16,008 nucleotides of DNA from Desulfobacteraceae bacterium (GCA_030642545.1 DAOWNP010000018.1:1-16008); one strand, 5' to 3'. Numbered from the stretch's first letter, positions 6,858 to 14,329 are shown. Made by a program: numbers and translations. The notes: generated by a model from the sequence alone, not told the origin.

Positions 6858-6886
6858 TTGACTTGGATGGAATTTTTATGTAATTA
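6858..6886 (+). promoter_or_regulatory. Possible tRNA-Gln promoter
   Basis: TTGACT (6858-6863) lies just after the gltX stop codon. A 17-bp spacer leads to TAATTA (6881-6886), a poor -10 match. A start about 6 bases before the tRNA would fit. Read-through from gltX is the alternative. Confidence 0.25.
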
Positions 6887-6898
6887 AAAAAATATTGC

Positions 6899-6972
6899 TG
6901 AGGGATCGTCTAACGGCAGGACGACGGGTTCTGGTCCCGTTAATCTAGGTTCGAATCCTAGTCTCTCAGCCA
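6899..6972 (+). tRNA. tRNA-Gln (anticodon CUG)
   Basis: All arms fold. The acceptor TGAGGGA pairs with TCTCTCA (one G-T pair), the D arm is GTC/GAC, and the anticodon stem ACGGG/CCCGT encloses loop TTCTGGT with anticodon CTG at 6931-6933. The T arm is CTAGG-TTCGAAT-CCTAG, with discriminator G and an encoded CCA (6970-6972). It reads CAG codons. The U1-A72 pair is the base pair GatCAB uses to recognise tRNA-Gln, though it is also present in bacteria that use GlnRS. A tRNA-Gln(UUG) must lie elsewhere. Confidence 0.96.
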
Positions 6973-7205
6973 AAAAGCACAATGTTTTTGGAAAATTTGA
7001 ATGTCTGTTTGTGTTTTTATCCTGCCTTGTTATTATTATCAATAATTAATAGATTAGTATTTTTATTTTCAAAAATTAAGAGCTTTAATGTGGTTATAAA
7101 ATTATGTGATATTTTTTTATATTAAAGAGCTTATTTATAGTTTGCTGTGTCTGTCAGGGCATGTAGTTAAGTTGAAAAAGTTTAGAAGAAAGGATGTAAA
7201 AGGAT

Positions 7206-9050
7206 ATGGGACAGGTTATTTCTGATCGTAGAGATGTAGATTTTGTATTATTTGAGCAGATGGAAGTTGAAAAACTTGCAAAACATGAAAAGTTTGCTGA
7301 GTTTAATAAAAAAACAGTTGACCTTATTGTTTCAGAAGCAAGAACTCTTGCTGTAAAAGAGCTTTTACCTTTGCAAGTGGTTGGAGACAAGGAAGGGTGT
7401 GAGTTTGACAATGGAACAGTTAGAGTTCCCAAAGAATTTCACAAAGCTTACAAAATATACAGAGAAGGAGAATGGCTTGCTATGGCTGATGATCCTGAAG
7501 TAGGTGGTCAGGGCATGCCTAAAACAGTCTCTCTTGCAGCAAGCGAATATTTTACAGGGGCAAATTGTGCTTTTATGCTTTATAATGGATTGACCCATGG
7601 AGCAGGGAAGCTTGTTGAAGAGTTTGGAACAGAGAAACAAAAAGAACTTTTTTTAGGAAAAATGTATTCAGGTGAGTGGTCAGGTACAATGCTGCTTACT
7701 GAATCAGAGGCAGGATCTGATGTAGGTGCTTTAACAACATCAGCGAGAAAAAATGATGATGGGACTTATTCCATAACCGGTGCAAAAATTTTTATTTCAG
7801 GTGGTGATCATGATATGGTAAAAAATATTATCCATCCTGTTCTTGCTCGTGTTGAAGGTGCTCCTGAAGGAACCAGAGGGATATCTCTTTTTCTTGTTCC
7901 AAAATACAGAGTGAATGATGATGGAAGCCTTGGAGAATTTAACGATGTTGTGTGTACTGGAATAGAAGAAAAAACAGGTATTCATGGAAATAGCACATGT
8001 TCCCTTACTCTTGGTGGAAAAAATGAATGTATAGGTACTCTTCTTGGTAAAGAAAACGAGGGTATGCGTAATATGTTTGTTATGATGAATGAAGCTCGTC
8101 ACCTTGTTGGATTACAGGGCTTTTCAGTTTCAACTGCAGCATATATGCATGCTTTAAATTATGCAAGAGAGAGAGTTCAAAGCAAGAGCCTTACTGATCC
8201 CCGTGGAGAATCTGTAGCTATTATAAATCACCCTGACGTCAGAAGGCAGCTTATGATTATGAAGTCTTTTACTGAAGGGATGCGCAGCCTTATTTATTTT
8301 ACAGGTTTGTGTTATGATAAAATAAAAATTTCAGATAATGATCAGGAAAAAGCAGAGCTTTCAGGTCTTATTGAAGTTTTAACACCTATTGTTAAAGGTT
8401 ATATTACAGATAAAGCACTTGAAGTAACAAGCCATGGCGTTCAGGTTTATGGTGGTTATGGTTTTACCAAAGATTATCCGGCAGAGCAGTTATTTAGAGA
8501 TTGTCGAATATTTATGCTTTATGAAGGAACAAATGGTATCCAGGCAATGGATCTGTTGGGTCGTAAACTTGGATTAAATAAGGGAGAGTCCTTTAAACTA
8601 TTCCTCTCTTATATTAAAAAATCTATTGATGAAGCAAAAGAAATAAGTATCCTTTCTGACTTAGCAGGTACTCTTGAATCTGTTTATAATAAAGTTATTG
8701 AAGTTGCTTTGCTTCTTGCTAAAACAGCTGGATCAAAAGATGTTGAACATGCATTTGCTTTGGCCCATCCATTTTTAGAAGCATCAGGTGATATGACAAT
8801 GGCATGGATGTTATTATGGAGAGCTACTATTTCTGCGAAAAAACTTGAAAAAATTGCGGGCAGCTTAGATACTGAAAAAATTAAAGAAAAAGTTAAAAGC
8901 AATAAGAACGCTTCTTATTATGATGGACAGTTAAAATCTGCTGACTTTTTTATCAATTCAATTCTTCCTGTAACATTAGGAAAAATAAATGCTATTACAA
9001 AATTAAAAAGTGCTGCTGTAGATATTTCTGATTCATCCTTTGGAGGATAA
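7206..9050 (+). CDS. Large acyl-CoA dehydrogenase (DmdC-like, with extra C-terminal domain)
   Basis: A 614-residue FAD-dependent enzyme expected to make the alpha,beta-desaturation of an acyl-CoA and pass electrons to an electron-transfer flavoprotein. The core is normal: a helical N-domain, the flavin/substrate strand MLLTESEAGSDVGA (about 162-175), TGAKIFISGGDHD (191-203), a C-terminal helical domain, and the catalytic base E440 in YEGTNGIQ. Residues from about 460 to 600 form an added helical domain. This places it in the roughly 600-residue branch that includes methylmercaptopropionyl-CoA dehydrogenase DmdC, not the 380-residue short-chain enzymes. Substrate is unknown; DmdC names are often over-assigned. 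The ATG has AAGGA-type sequences upstream but not ideal spacing. A hairpin (9081-9111) follows the gene, and no ETF gene is beside it. Confidence 0.93.
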   Translation: MGQVISDRRDVDFVLFEQMEVEKLAKHEKFAEFNKKTVDLIVSEARTLAVKELLPLQVVGDKEGCEFDNGTVRVPKEFHKAYKIYREGEWLAMADDPEVGGQGMPKTVSLAASEYFTGANCAFMLYNGLTHGAGKLVEEFGTEKQKELFLGKMYSGEWSGTMLLTESEAGSDVGALTTSARKNDDGTYSITGAKIFISGGDHDMVKNIIHPVLARVEGAPEGTRGISLFLVPKYRVNDDGSLGEFNDVVCTGIEEKTGIHGNSTCSLTLGGKNECIGTLLGKENEGMRNMFVMMNEARHLVGLQGFSVSTAAYMHALNYARERVQSKSLTDPRGESVAIINHPDVRRQLMIMKSFTEGMRSLIYFTGLCYDKIKISDNDQEKAELSGLIEVLTPIVKGYITDKALEVTSHGVQVYGGYGFTKDYPAEQLFRDCRIFMLYEGTNGIQAMDLLGRKLGLNKGESFKLFLSYIKKSIDEAKEISILSDLAGTLESVYNKVIEVALLLAKTAGSKDVEHAFALAHPFLEASGDMTMAWMLLWRATISAKKLEKIAGSLDTEKIKEKVKSNKNASYYDGQLKSADFFINSILPVTLGKINAITKLKSAAVDISDSSFGG

Positions 9051-9080
9051 GTTTTTTAAAAAATTTTCAACTTTAATTTC

Positions 9081-9111
9081 GCCTGCCTGTGTATTTAAAA
9101 AACAGGCAGGC
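9081..9111 (+). terminator. Strong hairpin after the acyl-CoA dehydrogenase gene
   Basis: GCCTGCCTGT (9081-9090) pairs perfectly with ACAGGCAGGC (9102-9111) around an 11-base A-rich loop. It lies 30 bp past the stop codon, where a terminator is expected. No T-run follows, so it may be a weak terminator or a 3'-end stabilising structure. The rest of 9051-9351 holds no gene. Confidence 0.45.
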
Positions 9112-9291
9112 TGTTACAGTGCTTCATAAAATTTTAAAAACTTCATTTCTTCTATAGTTTGTCTGTGTAATAATTTCTTGCTTTATACTCTGTATTATGC
9201 TGAAATATTTTTTAATTTTGCAGTAGTCTGTCGTAAAAAATAAAAAGATATTCATTAAGCACATCTATTTTTTAAAAACGAATCTTATTTA

Positions 9292-9336
9292 TTGTTAACA
9301 TATTGTTTTGTTAGTGTATTATTTTATTAATATAAA
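9292..9336 (+). promoter_or_regulatory. Promoter candidates for the phasin-ubiB-PP-loop unit
   Basis: Two overlapping registers are visible. TTGTTA (9292-9297), 17 bp and TGTATT (9315-9320) gives a start near 9327, compatible with the ribosome site at 9341. TTGTTA (9308-9313), 17 bp and TATAAA (9331-9336) has a better -10 box, but its start near 9343 would cut into the ribosome site. The first register is therefore more likely. Confidence 0.35.
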
Positions 9337-9351
9337 ATATGGAGGCTTGTT

Positions 9352-9657
9352 ATGTTTGATGTAATGAAAAAACTTGCTTTAACAGGGGTAGGACTTGCTC
9401 TTAAAACAAGAAAAGAAGTTGAGGATTTTGCAAAAGATTTTGTAGAACAGGCTAAATTATCTGAAAAGGAAGGTGAAAAATTTTTTGATGACATGGTAAA
9501 GCGTTATGATGATTCAAAAGGTAAATTTGAAGAGCGGGTAGAGGGCGTTGTCAAAGATGTACTAAAAAAGATGAACCTGGCAACTCAAAGTGAGGTTATG
9601 CAGTTAAAAGATGAAATTGAAAAAATAAAAAACACGGCAGAGAATAGTGAAAAATAA
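9352..9657 (+). CDS. Phasin-like (polyhydroxyalkanoate granule-associated type) small protein
   Basis: A 101-residue, highly charged, almost entirely helical protein. It has the layout of phasin-superfamily proteins: a short hydrophobic start (LALTGVGLALKTRKEVEDFAKDF), a central Lys/Glu-rich amphipathic region, then a heptad-like helix (residues 75-95, SEVMQLKDEIEKIKN) suited to coiled-coil formation. GGAGG at 9341-9345 supports the ATG. Its TAA overlaps the ATG of the UbiB gene (TAATG), so the two are probably translationally coupled. No PHA synthase is in the window, so a granule role is doubtful. A partner or regulator of the UbiB kinase, or a membrane-surface protein, is an alternative (inference). 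Confidence 0.7.
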   Translation: MFDVMKKLALTGVGLALKTRKEVEDFAKDFVEQAKLSEKEGEKFFDDMVKRYDDSKGKFEERVEGVVKDVLKKMNLATQSEVMQLKDEIEKIKNTAENSEK

Positions 9658-11360
9658 TGCCTAAGTTTAGTATAAAAAAACTGGGAGTACTAAGTCGTGC
9701 TTACAGACATTTTAATCGTTATCGCCAGATAATTGTTATATTGGTGAAATATGGGTTTGACGATGTGGTATCAATGCTTCGTATTGATAAGCTTATAGAG
9801 ATAGGTTCCAGAATAATTTCAACAGATGAAAAAGTTATTCTGGAAAAGCTTACAAGGGCTGAAAGGGTCAGATTAGCATTAGAAGAGTTAGGACCTACTT
9901 TTATTAAGCTAGGACAGATACTTTCATCTCAACCAGGCCTTGTTCCTGTAGAATTTATAGACGAGTTATCCAAATTACAGGATGATGTTCCCCCAGCTTC
10001 TTTTGAGAAAATAGTTGATATTTTTCAGGATGAATTTGGAAAACATCCGGAACAACTTTTTGAGTTTATAGATAAAAAGGCTATTGCATCTGCTTCAATA
10101 GGTCAGGTATACAAGGCAAGATTGTTTAATGGAGACAACGTTGCTGTAAAGGTCCAGAGACCTGGAATACAAAGGGTTATTGCTATTGATCTTGAGATAA
10201 TGCTTCATATGGCAACGCTTCTTGAACAATATATTGAAGAAATGGCGCTTCATAGTCCTGTAAAAGTTGTTGAGGAATTTGCAAGAACTTTGGGAAAAGA
10301 GATAGATTATAGCATTGAAGCTAAAAATATAAAAAGATTTCAATCTCAGATTAAAGGTAATACAGATGTTTATGTTCCTGAAGTATATAATGATTATAGT
10401 TCAAAACGTATACTTACAATGGAATTTATAAACGGTGTAAAAATTTCAGATGTTAGACAACTTGATCAGAAAGGTTATGACAAGCAGCTTATTATAAAAA
10501 GAGGTGCAAATCTTACATTAAGTCAGATTTTCAACCATGGCTTTTTTCATGCAGATCCGCATCCTGGAAATATTTTTGTTTTAGAAAACAGTGTAGTGTG
10601 TCTTATTGATTTTGGAATGGTGGGTGTTATTGATCGAAAAACAAGAGAGATTTTTGTTGATCTTATTGCTGGAATAGTAAATGAGGATTTATCTCTTGCG
10701 GCAAAGGCACTATTAAATTTAACTACATGGGAAAAAAGACCTGATCCCAGGTTGTTTGAAAAAGATATAGCTGAATTTATTATAAAGAATATAAGTGAAC
10801 AGTTACAGGAAATTGAAATAGCGGTTTTTTTAAAAGACCTTCTCGATATTGTAAGCAGATATGAATTGAGGATACCGCCGGATCTTTTTTTAATGATGAA
10901 AGCCATGGCAACAGTTGATGGAATAGCAAGACAGCTTTATCCTGAATTTGATATGATAAAACAGGTAAAACCTTTTTTAATTAAGATAAGCCTTTCACGT
11001 TTTTATCCCATGCGTGTTATTAATGATTTGATAGGTGTTTCAAGGACAGTTAATCATTTTATGCAGCAGTTTCCAGCAGATATCCTTGAGATATCCAGAC
11101 TTATAAAAAATGACAGGCTGTTACTTAAAATTGAGCATCAGGGATATAAAGAGCTGTTTTCAACTATAGACCAGGTTGTAAACAGAATTTCTTTTTCAAT
11201 TATTATAGCTGCATTATTAATAGGTTCTTCTTTGATAATAAAAGCTGATGTTCCTCCTGTTTTTATGGGTGTCTCCATGATAGGACTTGTGGGATTTGTT
11301 TTTGCCGGTATTCTCGGAGGCTGGCTTTTAATAGCTATTTTAAGAAGTGGCAGGTTATAG
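9657..11360 (+). CDS. UbiB/AarF (ABC1) family atypical kinase
   Basis: A 567-residue member of the ABC1/ADCK/UbiB protein-kinase-like family, linked to isoprenoid quinone synthesis and lipid handling at the membrane. Family marks appear in order: the KxGQ motif (KLGQ, residues 84-87) in the N-terminal extension, an Ala-rich nucleotide loop ASAS (144-147) in place of a Gly-rich loop, the ATP-binding lysine K165, the ExD motif E215/D217, the catalytic HADPHPGN (298-305) and the metal-binding DFG (318-320). Two hydrophobic helices at about 511-528 and 537-562 anchor the C-terminus. All key residues are intact. The start ATG overlaps the stop codon of the phasin-like gene. Menaquinone is the expected quinone if the host is a sulfate reducer (inference). 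Confidence 0.93.
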   Translation: MPKFSIKKLGVLSRAYRHFNRYRQIIVILVKYGFDDVVSMLRIDKLIEIGSRIISTDEKVILEKLTRAERVRLALEELGPTFIKLGQILSSQPGLVPVEFIDELSKLQDDVPPASFEKIVDIFQDEFGKHPEQLFEFIDKKAIASASIGQVYKARLFNGDNVAVKVQRPGIQRVIAIDLEIMLHMATLLEQYIEEMALHSPVKVVEEFARTLGKEIDYSIEAKNIKRFQSQIKGNTDVYVPEVYNDYSSKRILTMEFINGVKISDVRQLDQKGYDKQLIIKRGANLTLSQIFNHGFFHADPHPGNIFVLENSVVCLIDFGMVGVIDRKTREIFVDLIAGIVNEDLSLAAKALLNLTTWEKRPDPRLFEKDIAEFIIKNISEQLQEIEIAVFLKDLLDIVSRYELRIPPDLFLMMKAMATVDGIARQLYPEFDMIKQVKPFLIKISLSRFYPMRVINDLIGVSRTVNHFMQQFPADILEISRLIKNDRLLLKIEHQGYKELFSTIDQVVNRISFSIIIAALLIGSSLIIKADVPPVFMGVSMIGLVGFVFAGILGGWLLIAILRSGRL

Positions 11361-11400
11361 TTTTTTAAAATTTTAAACAGAGTATATATATAGAGTTGTT

Positions 11401-12387
11401 TTGAAAAAGATAAAGGCATTAGGTTTGTCATCAGGAGGCTTAGATAGTATTTTATCAGCTCTTGTACTTTTGAATCAGGGTGTGAAAGTTTATTGGGTTA
11501 GTTTTGAAACTCCTTTTTTTTCAGCAGAAAATGCAAAAAAAGCATCAAAACAAACAGGTGTCCCTCTTATCATAAAAAATATTACCAAAGAATATTTAAA
11601 TATGCTAACTAAACCGTCTTGTGGTTATGGAAGGTATATGAATCCGTGTTTGGATTGTCATACATTAATGTTTAAAATAGCAGGGAAAATAAAGGATAAG
11701 AGCGGATTCGATTTTCTTTTTAGTGGCGAGGTTTTAGGTCAGCGTCCTATGTCACAGACAAGAGCATCAATGAGATTTGTTGAGAAAAATTCAGGGTATG
11801 ATGGCTATATCTTAAGACCATTGAGTGCTAAAATGCTTGAGCCAACAGAAATGGAAAAAAAAGGTCTTGTTGACAGAAACAGACTGTTATCTATTACCGG
11901 ACGTTCCAGAAAACCCCAGATTATGCTTGCAAAAAAATATAATATAATTCAATATCCGGCACCAGCAGGAGGATGTCATCTTACAGATCAGGGATATTCA
12001 CTTCGTTTATCTGATCTTTTTTCCCATCAGGATCAATATCTGGAATCTGAACTTGAGATGTTAAAATATGGTCGTCATTTTCGAATAGATGATCAGGTAA
12101 AGATTATTGTGGGAAGGTCTGAAGCAGATAACAGAAATATAGAAAAATATTTAAATCCGGCCTGTGATGTTATTATTGAAGTTAAAGATTTTCCAGGTCC
12201 TGTAACTGTAATTTCAGGACATGGTGCAGAAAAGCACACTCTTTTTGCTGCTTCTGTTTGTGCTGGTTATAGTAAGGCTTTAAACCTGCAATCAGTTTCT
12301 GTAAAAGTAAAAAAAATGGGAGATCCTGAAAAAATTATTATTACAGCTCCTGTTTTACCTCAAAGCTGTAAACAATTTATGATATAA
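11401..12387 (+). CDS. PP-loop ATPase, tRNA thiolase-like (MnmA/ThiI-related), with C-terminal RNA-binding-type domain
   Basis: A 328-residue protein with an N-terminal adenine-nucleotide alpha-hydrolase domain. The PP-loop SGGLDS (residues 11-16) would adenylate a substrate. Three cysteines, C83 and C86 (NPCLDCH) and C192 (AGGCHLTD), fit the pattern of tRNA thiolases such as MnmA and TtuA; the last two align with the MnmA catalytic pair by motif. The CxxC plus distal Cys layout suggests a [4Fe-4S] cluster (inference). Residues from about 210 onward resemble the NFACT-R type RNA-binding domain seen fused to such proteins, from memory. The start is TTG, chosen because the PP-loop begins ten residues later; its ribosome site is weak. 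It lies 40 bp after the UbiB gene and probably shares its transcript. A U-tract terminator follows. Confidence 0.75.
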   Translation: MKKIKALGLSSGGLDSILSALVLLNQGVKVYWVSFETPFFSAENAKKASKQTGVPLIIKNITKEYLNMLTKPSCGYGRYMNPCLDCHTLMFKIAGKIKDKSGFDFLFSGEVLGQRPMSQTRASMRFVEKNSGYDGYILRPLSAKMLEPTEMEKKGLVDRNRLLSITGRSRKPQIMLAKKYNIIQYPAPAGGCHLTDQGYSLRLSDLFSHQDQYLESELEMLKYGRHFRIDDQVKIIVGRSEADNRNIEKYLNPACDVIIEVKDFPGPVTVISGHGAEKHTLFAASVCAGYSKALNLQSVSVKVKKMGDPEKIIITAPVLPQSCKQFMI

Positions 12388-12410
12388 TTTAAATAGTACA
12401 GGCACTTCTA

Positions 12411-12428
12411 TTTTGTCCGCTGTTCCTA
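12411..12428 (-). repeat. Copy of dispersed motif TAGGAACGYGGAYRAAA
   Basis: On the minus strand this reads TAGGAACAGCGGACAAAA, matching the motif with one inserted base. It lies between the convergent PP-loop and membrane-protein genes. Other copies are at 1585-1601, 3176-3191, 3370-3388, 3431-3445 and 13091-13109. Confidence 0.45.
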
Positions 12429-12485
12429 AAAAGTTTTAATTTTACAATAGCCTTCCTTACACTTGGGCATATGATAGCTGATGTT

Positions 12486-12523
12486 ACGATTAACCCCATA
12501 AAGCTTTTAATCGTATTTTTTTT
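12486..12523 (+). terminator. Intrinsic terminator for the phasin-ubiB-PP-loop unit
   Basis: ACGATTAA (12486-12493) pairs with TTAATCGT (12507-12514) around a 13-base loop, followed by A and a run of eight T (12516-12523). The stem is AT-rich but the layout is right. The U-tract overlaps the last codons of the convergent membrane-protein gene, whose stop codon is at 12507-12509. Confidence 0.6.
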
Positions 12524-12917
12524 CAATGGTTCTTAATGAGCTTAAAAAAAGACCGATTCCTCCAAATAAAAGAATAAAAATCATAATAAGTTCAAAAGCT
12601 GACATTCTTCTCAGATGAAAGTTTATGTTTGAAATAATTCCAAATAAGAGCATTATTAAAGAGGAGGCAGATAAGATCCAGCCTAATGGCTGCTTAGAGT
12701 TGTAGAAAATAATACCTATACCGAAAATCAAAGGAATAAGTACCATGCCGCCTGTTAAATTAAAAGAACCAAGTGAATAAATAGTCCTGTGGAATCCGAA
12801 TTGATTAACTACCTTTATGGCATCTAAAAAAAGATATCCTCCTCCTACCATCATGGTAAGCCCCATGAAAAATCTTCCAAATCCCCCACTTGTTCCTCCG
12901 GCACCTTTAATTTCCAT
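12507..12917 (-). CDS. Four-helix membrane protein, function unknown
   Basis: A 136-residue protein with a Gly-rich, mostly uncharged N-terminus (GAGGTSGGFGRFF) and four hydrophobic segments at about residues 16-34, 54-72, 78-98 and 107-127, so it is an inner-membrane protein. Short basic patches (HLRRM, residues 101-105) sit between helices 3 and 4, and the C-terminus is basic (EKKYD). No catalytic motif or known family is evident. The ribosome site is weak: only TGGA precedes the ATG at 12915-12917. It converges with the PP-loop gene, whose terminator overlaps its end, and has a MITE-like repeat 35 bp upstream. Composition fits a real gene. Confidence 0.7.
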   Translation of the reverse strand: MEIKGAGGTSGGFGRFFMGLTMMVGGGYLFLDAIKVVNQFGFHRTIYSLGSFNLTGGMVLIPLIFGIGIIFYNSKQPLGWILSASSLIMLLFGIISNINFHLRRMSAFELIMIFILLFGGIGLFLSSLRTIEKKYD

Positions 12918-12951
12918 ATTATTCCATTTTTTTATAATGATTAAGTAGTAT

Positions 12952-13048
12952 ACATGTCAGTAGTGTTCGGTTAGGAAATTGCAAGAAATAAAATAGACAA
13001 AATAGACAAAATACGGAAAATTCTAATTAGACACTACTGTATGCATGT
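12952..13048. repeat. MITE-like imperfect inverted repeat, about 97 bp
   Basis: The left end (12952-12980, ACATG-CAGTAGTGTTCGGTTAG) is the approximate inverse of the right end (13016-13048, ending CACTACTGTATGCATGT). CAGTAGTGT and ACACTACTG match perfectly, and TTAG/CTAA and AATT pair further in. The centre carries a short tandem AAAATAGAC repeat (about 12990-13008). It has the size and layout of a non-autonomous insertion sequence, with no transposase inside. Confidence 0.55.
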
Positions 13049-13090
13049 TGTTATACAATGAAAATTTTTTCAGGTTTAAGGTGTGAAAAA

Positions 13091-13109
13091 TTATTTCATC
13101 CACGTTCCT
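13091..13109 (-). repeat. Inverted exact copy of the 3370-3388 repeat end
   Basis: On the minus strand this reads AGGAACGTGGATGAAATAA, identical over 19 bases to 3370-3388. It lies 6 bp past the end of the outer-membrane protein gene. Here the partner arm of the inverted repeat is not seen, so it may be a solo end. Confidence 0.65.
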
Positions 13110-13114
13110 AAGTG

Positions 13115-14080
13115 TTAAAATCTATACCCAAAAATAAGATTGAAAGATTTGCTTGTCCAGTTAACTTCATTTAATATTGTTGTTCCTTGTGCTCCATCAT
13201 TAAAAAAAGTGGTGCTTGTCCCCTGTTTTGTTGACCATGTATGGTATTTGTATTCTGTTGCTACAACCCAGTTATTTGAAAAACAGTACTCCAATATAAA
13301 AGAACTTTCATGTCCATTTGCATCAGCACTGTGAATAAAGCTTACAGGGTGACTAAAAACTTCTCTTAAATTCCAGTCAGCAACTGCTTCATAATCTGCA
13401 AAATGGTATTTATAATCAGCTGAAAGAGTAAAGTTTTTGTTAATAATAAACGAGATAGCAGATCCTATCCAGAAGCTTTTCCAGCTTGATTCATATGTGC
13501 TGTTAAGACCTGAAAACGGTCCTAATGGAGGTGTTATGTTTTCTGTTTCAACTGTTTGGATTCCATTGGTCACGCAAATATTTTGATCGTGCCGTGAAAA
13601 CCCTATAGCAGGTGTTATTATAAAGTTATTGCTTTTGTTTGAGAATTGATATCCTGCTGCAAGGGAAAAATCACATACATTGTCATCTTCAATTGTACTT
13701 GATGATTTAGAAAATATCAGTGTTCTGTTGTCACCATCATAATCTGAATCATAACCATTTCCATCTGTGATAACGCCATAATTATAATACAGATTAACAA
13801 CAAAATTGTTTAAAACCGACTTTATGTTTAAAGCTGTCTGGTATATTTTAATATCTTCATATTCAAGTTCAGATAGTATATTGGGGTTATTATTAAAACC
13901 AGCAGTATTCCAATCAAGTGTATCTGTTCTGTATCCGGTAGAGATTGTTATTAATGCATATCTGTTTAAATTAACAGTTGAAGTGTTATTATCAGAACCA
14001 AGAGAATATGCGTTTGAGCAGCATATTAAAAAAACAGTTAAAAATATAGGATAGACCGGGAATCTTTTTTTTATATTCAT
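13115..14080 (-). CDS. Outer-membrane beta-barrel protein with omptin-like layout
   Basis: A 321-residue protein with a signal peptide: basic MNIKKR, hydrophobic core, and a likely signal-peptidase I site after AYS (residue 26). The mature part alternates polar and aromatic/hydrophobic residues in strands and ends in FGYRF, the C-terminal Phe signal for outer-membrane insertion. Length and strand order resemble the ten-stranded omptin barrel. A DSD pair (D111/D113) stands where omptins have their first catalytic Asp pair, but the second Asp/His pair is not recognisable, so protease activity is doubtful. Cysteines C136, C169 and C266 are present. The ribosome site before the ATG (14078-14080) is very weak. 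The gene is divergent from serA. A simple porin-like barrel is the alternative. Confidence 0.75.
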   Translation of the reverse strand: MNIKKRFPVYPIFLTVFLICCSNAYSLGSDNNTSTVNLNRYALITISTGYRTDTLDWNTAGFNNNPNILSELEYEDIKIYQTALNIKSVLNNFVVNLYYNYGVITDGNGYDSDYDGDNRTLIFSKSSSTIEDDNVCDFSLAAGYQFSNKSNNFIITPAIGFSRHDQNICVTNGIQTVETENITPPLGPFSGLNSTYESSWKSFWIGSAISFIINKNFTLSADYKYHFADYEAVADWNLREVFSHPVSFIHSADANGHESSFILEYCFSNNWVVATEYKYHTWSTKQGTSTTFFNDGAQGTTILNEVNWTSKSFNLIFGYRF

Positions 14081-14222
14081 AAGTATATAGTTTTTTAAGT
14101 TTAATTGTTTTTTTTATTTATTTATTAAAAGGATAATAATAATTTTATAAAACTATTATAGTTTGTTGTAATTTATAAGAATAGTCAATATAATTTTTAT
14201 TTTAAATCTCATAAGGTAGGCT

Positions 14223-14251
14223 TTGACTTTTGTTGAATTATGGAATATTCT
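14223..14251 (+). promoter_or_regulatory. Likely serA promoter
   Basis: TTGACT (14223-14228), a 17-bp spacer and TATTCT (14246-14251, four of six) give a start near 14258, about 70 bp before serA. Perfect TATAAT boxes at 14263-14268 and 14283-14288 have no -35 partner at the right distance. The rest of this 249-bp divergent gap is AT-rich and without other features. Confidence 0.45.
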
Positions 14252-14329
14252 AACCATTTTTATATAATATTATATTTTTTGTTATAATCTTACTTGTTAA
14301 GTTTATCATCTTAGAGATAGAGGATAATT

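Noticed and set aside
6970..6991. CCAAAAA/TTTTTGG hairpin at the end of tRNA-Gln as a terminator
   Set aside because: The stem is weak, overlaps the encoded CCA end, and has no U-tract.
11138..11431. 97-codon minus-strand frame over the end of the UbiB gene
   Set aside because: Antisense shadow of a membrane-helix region with no ribosome site or family marks.
14263..14288. Two perfect TATAAT boxes before serA as promoters
   Set aside because: No -35 sequence stands at a usable distance; AT-rich DNA gives such hexamers by chance.
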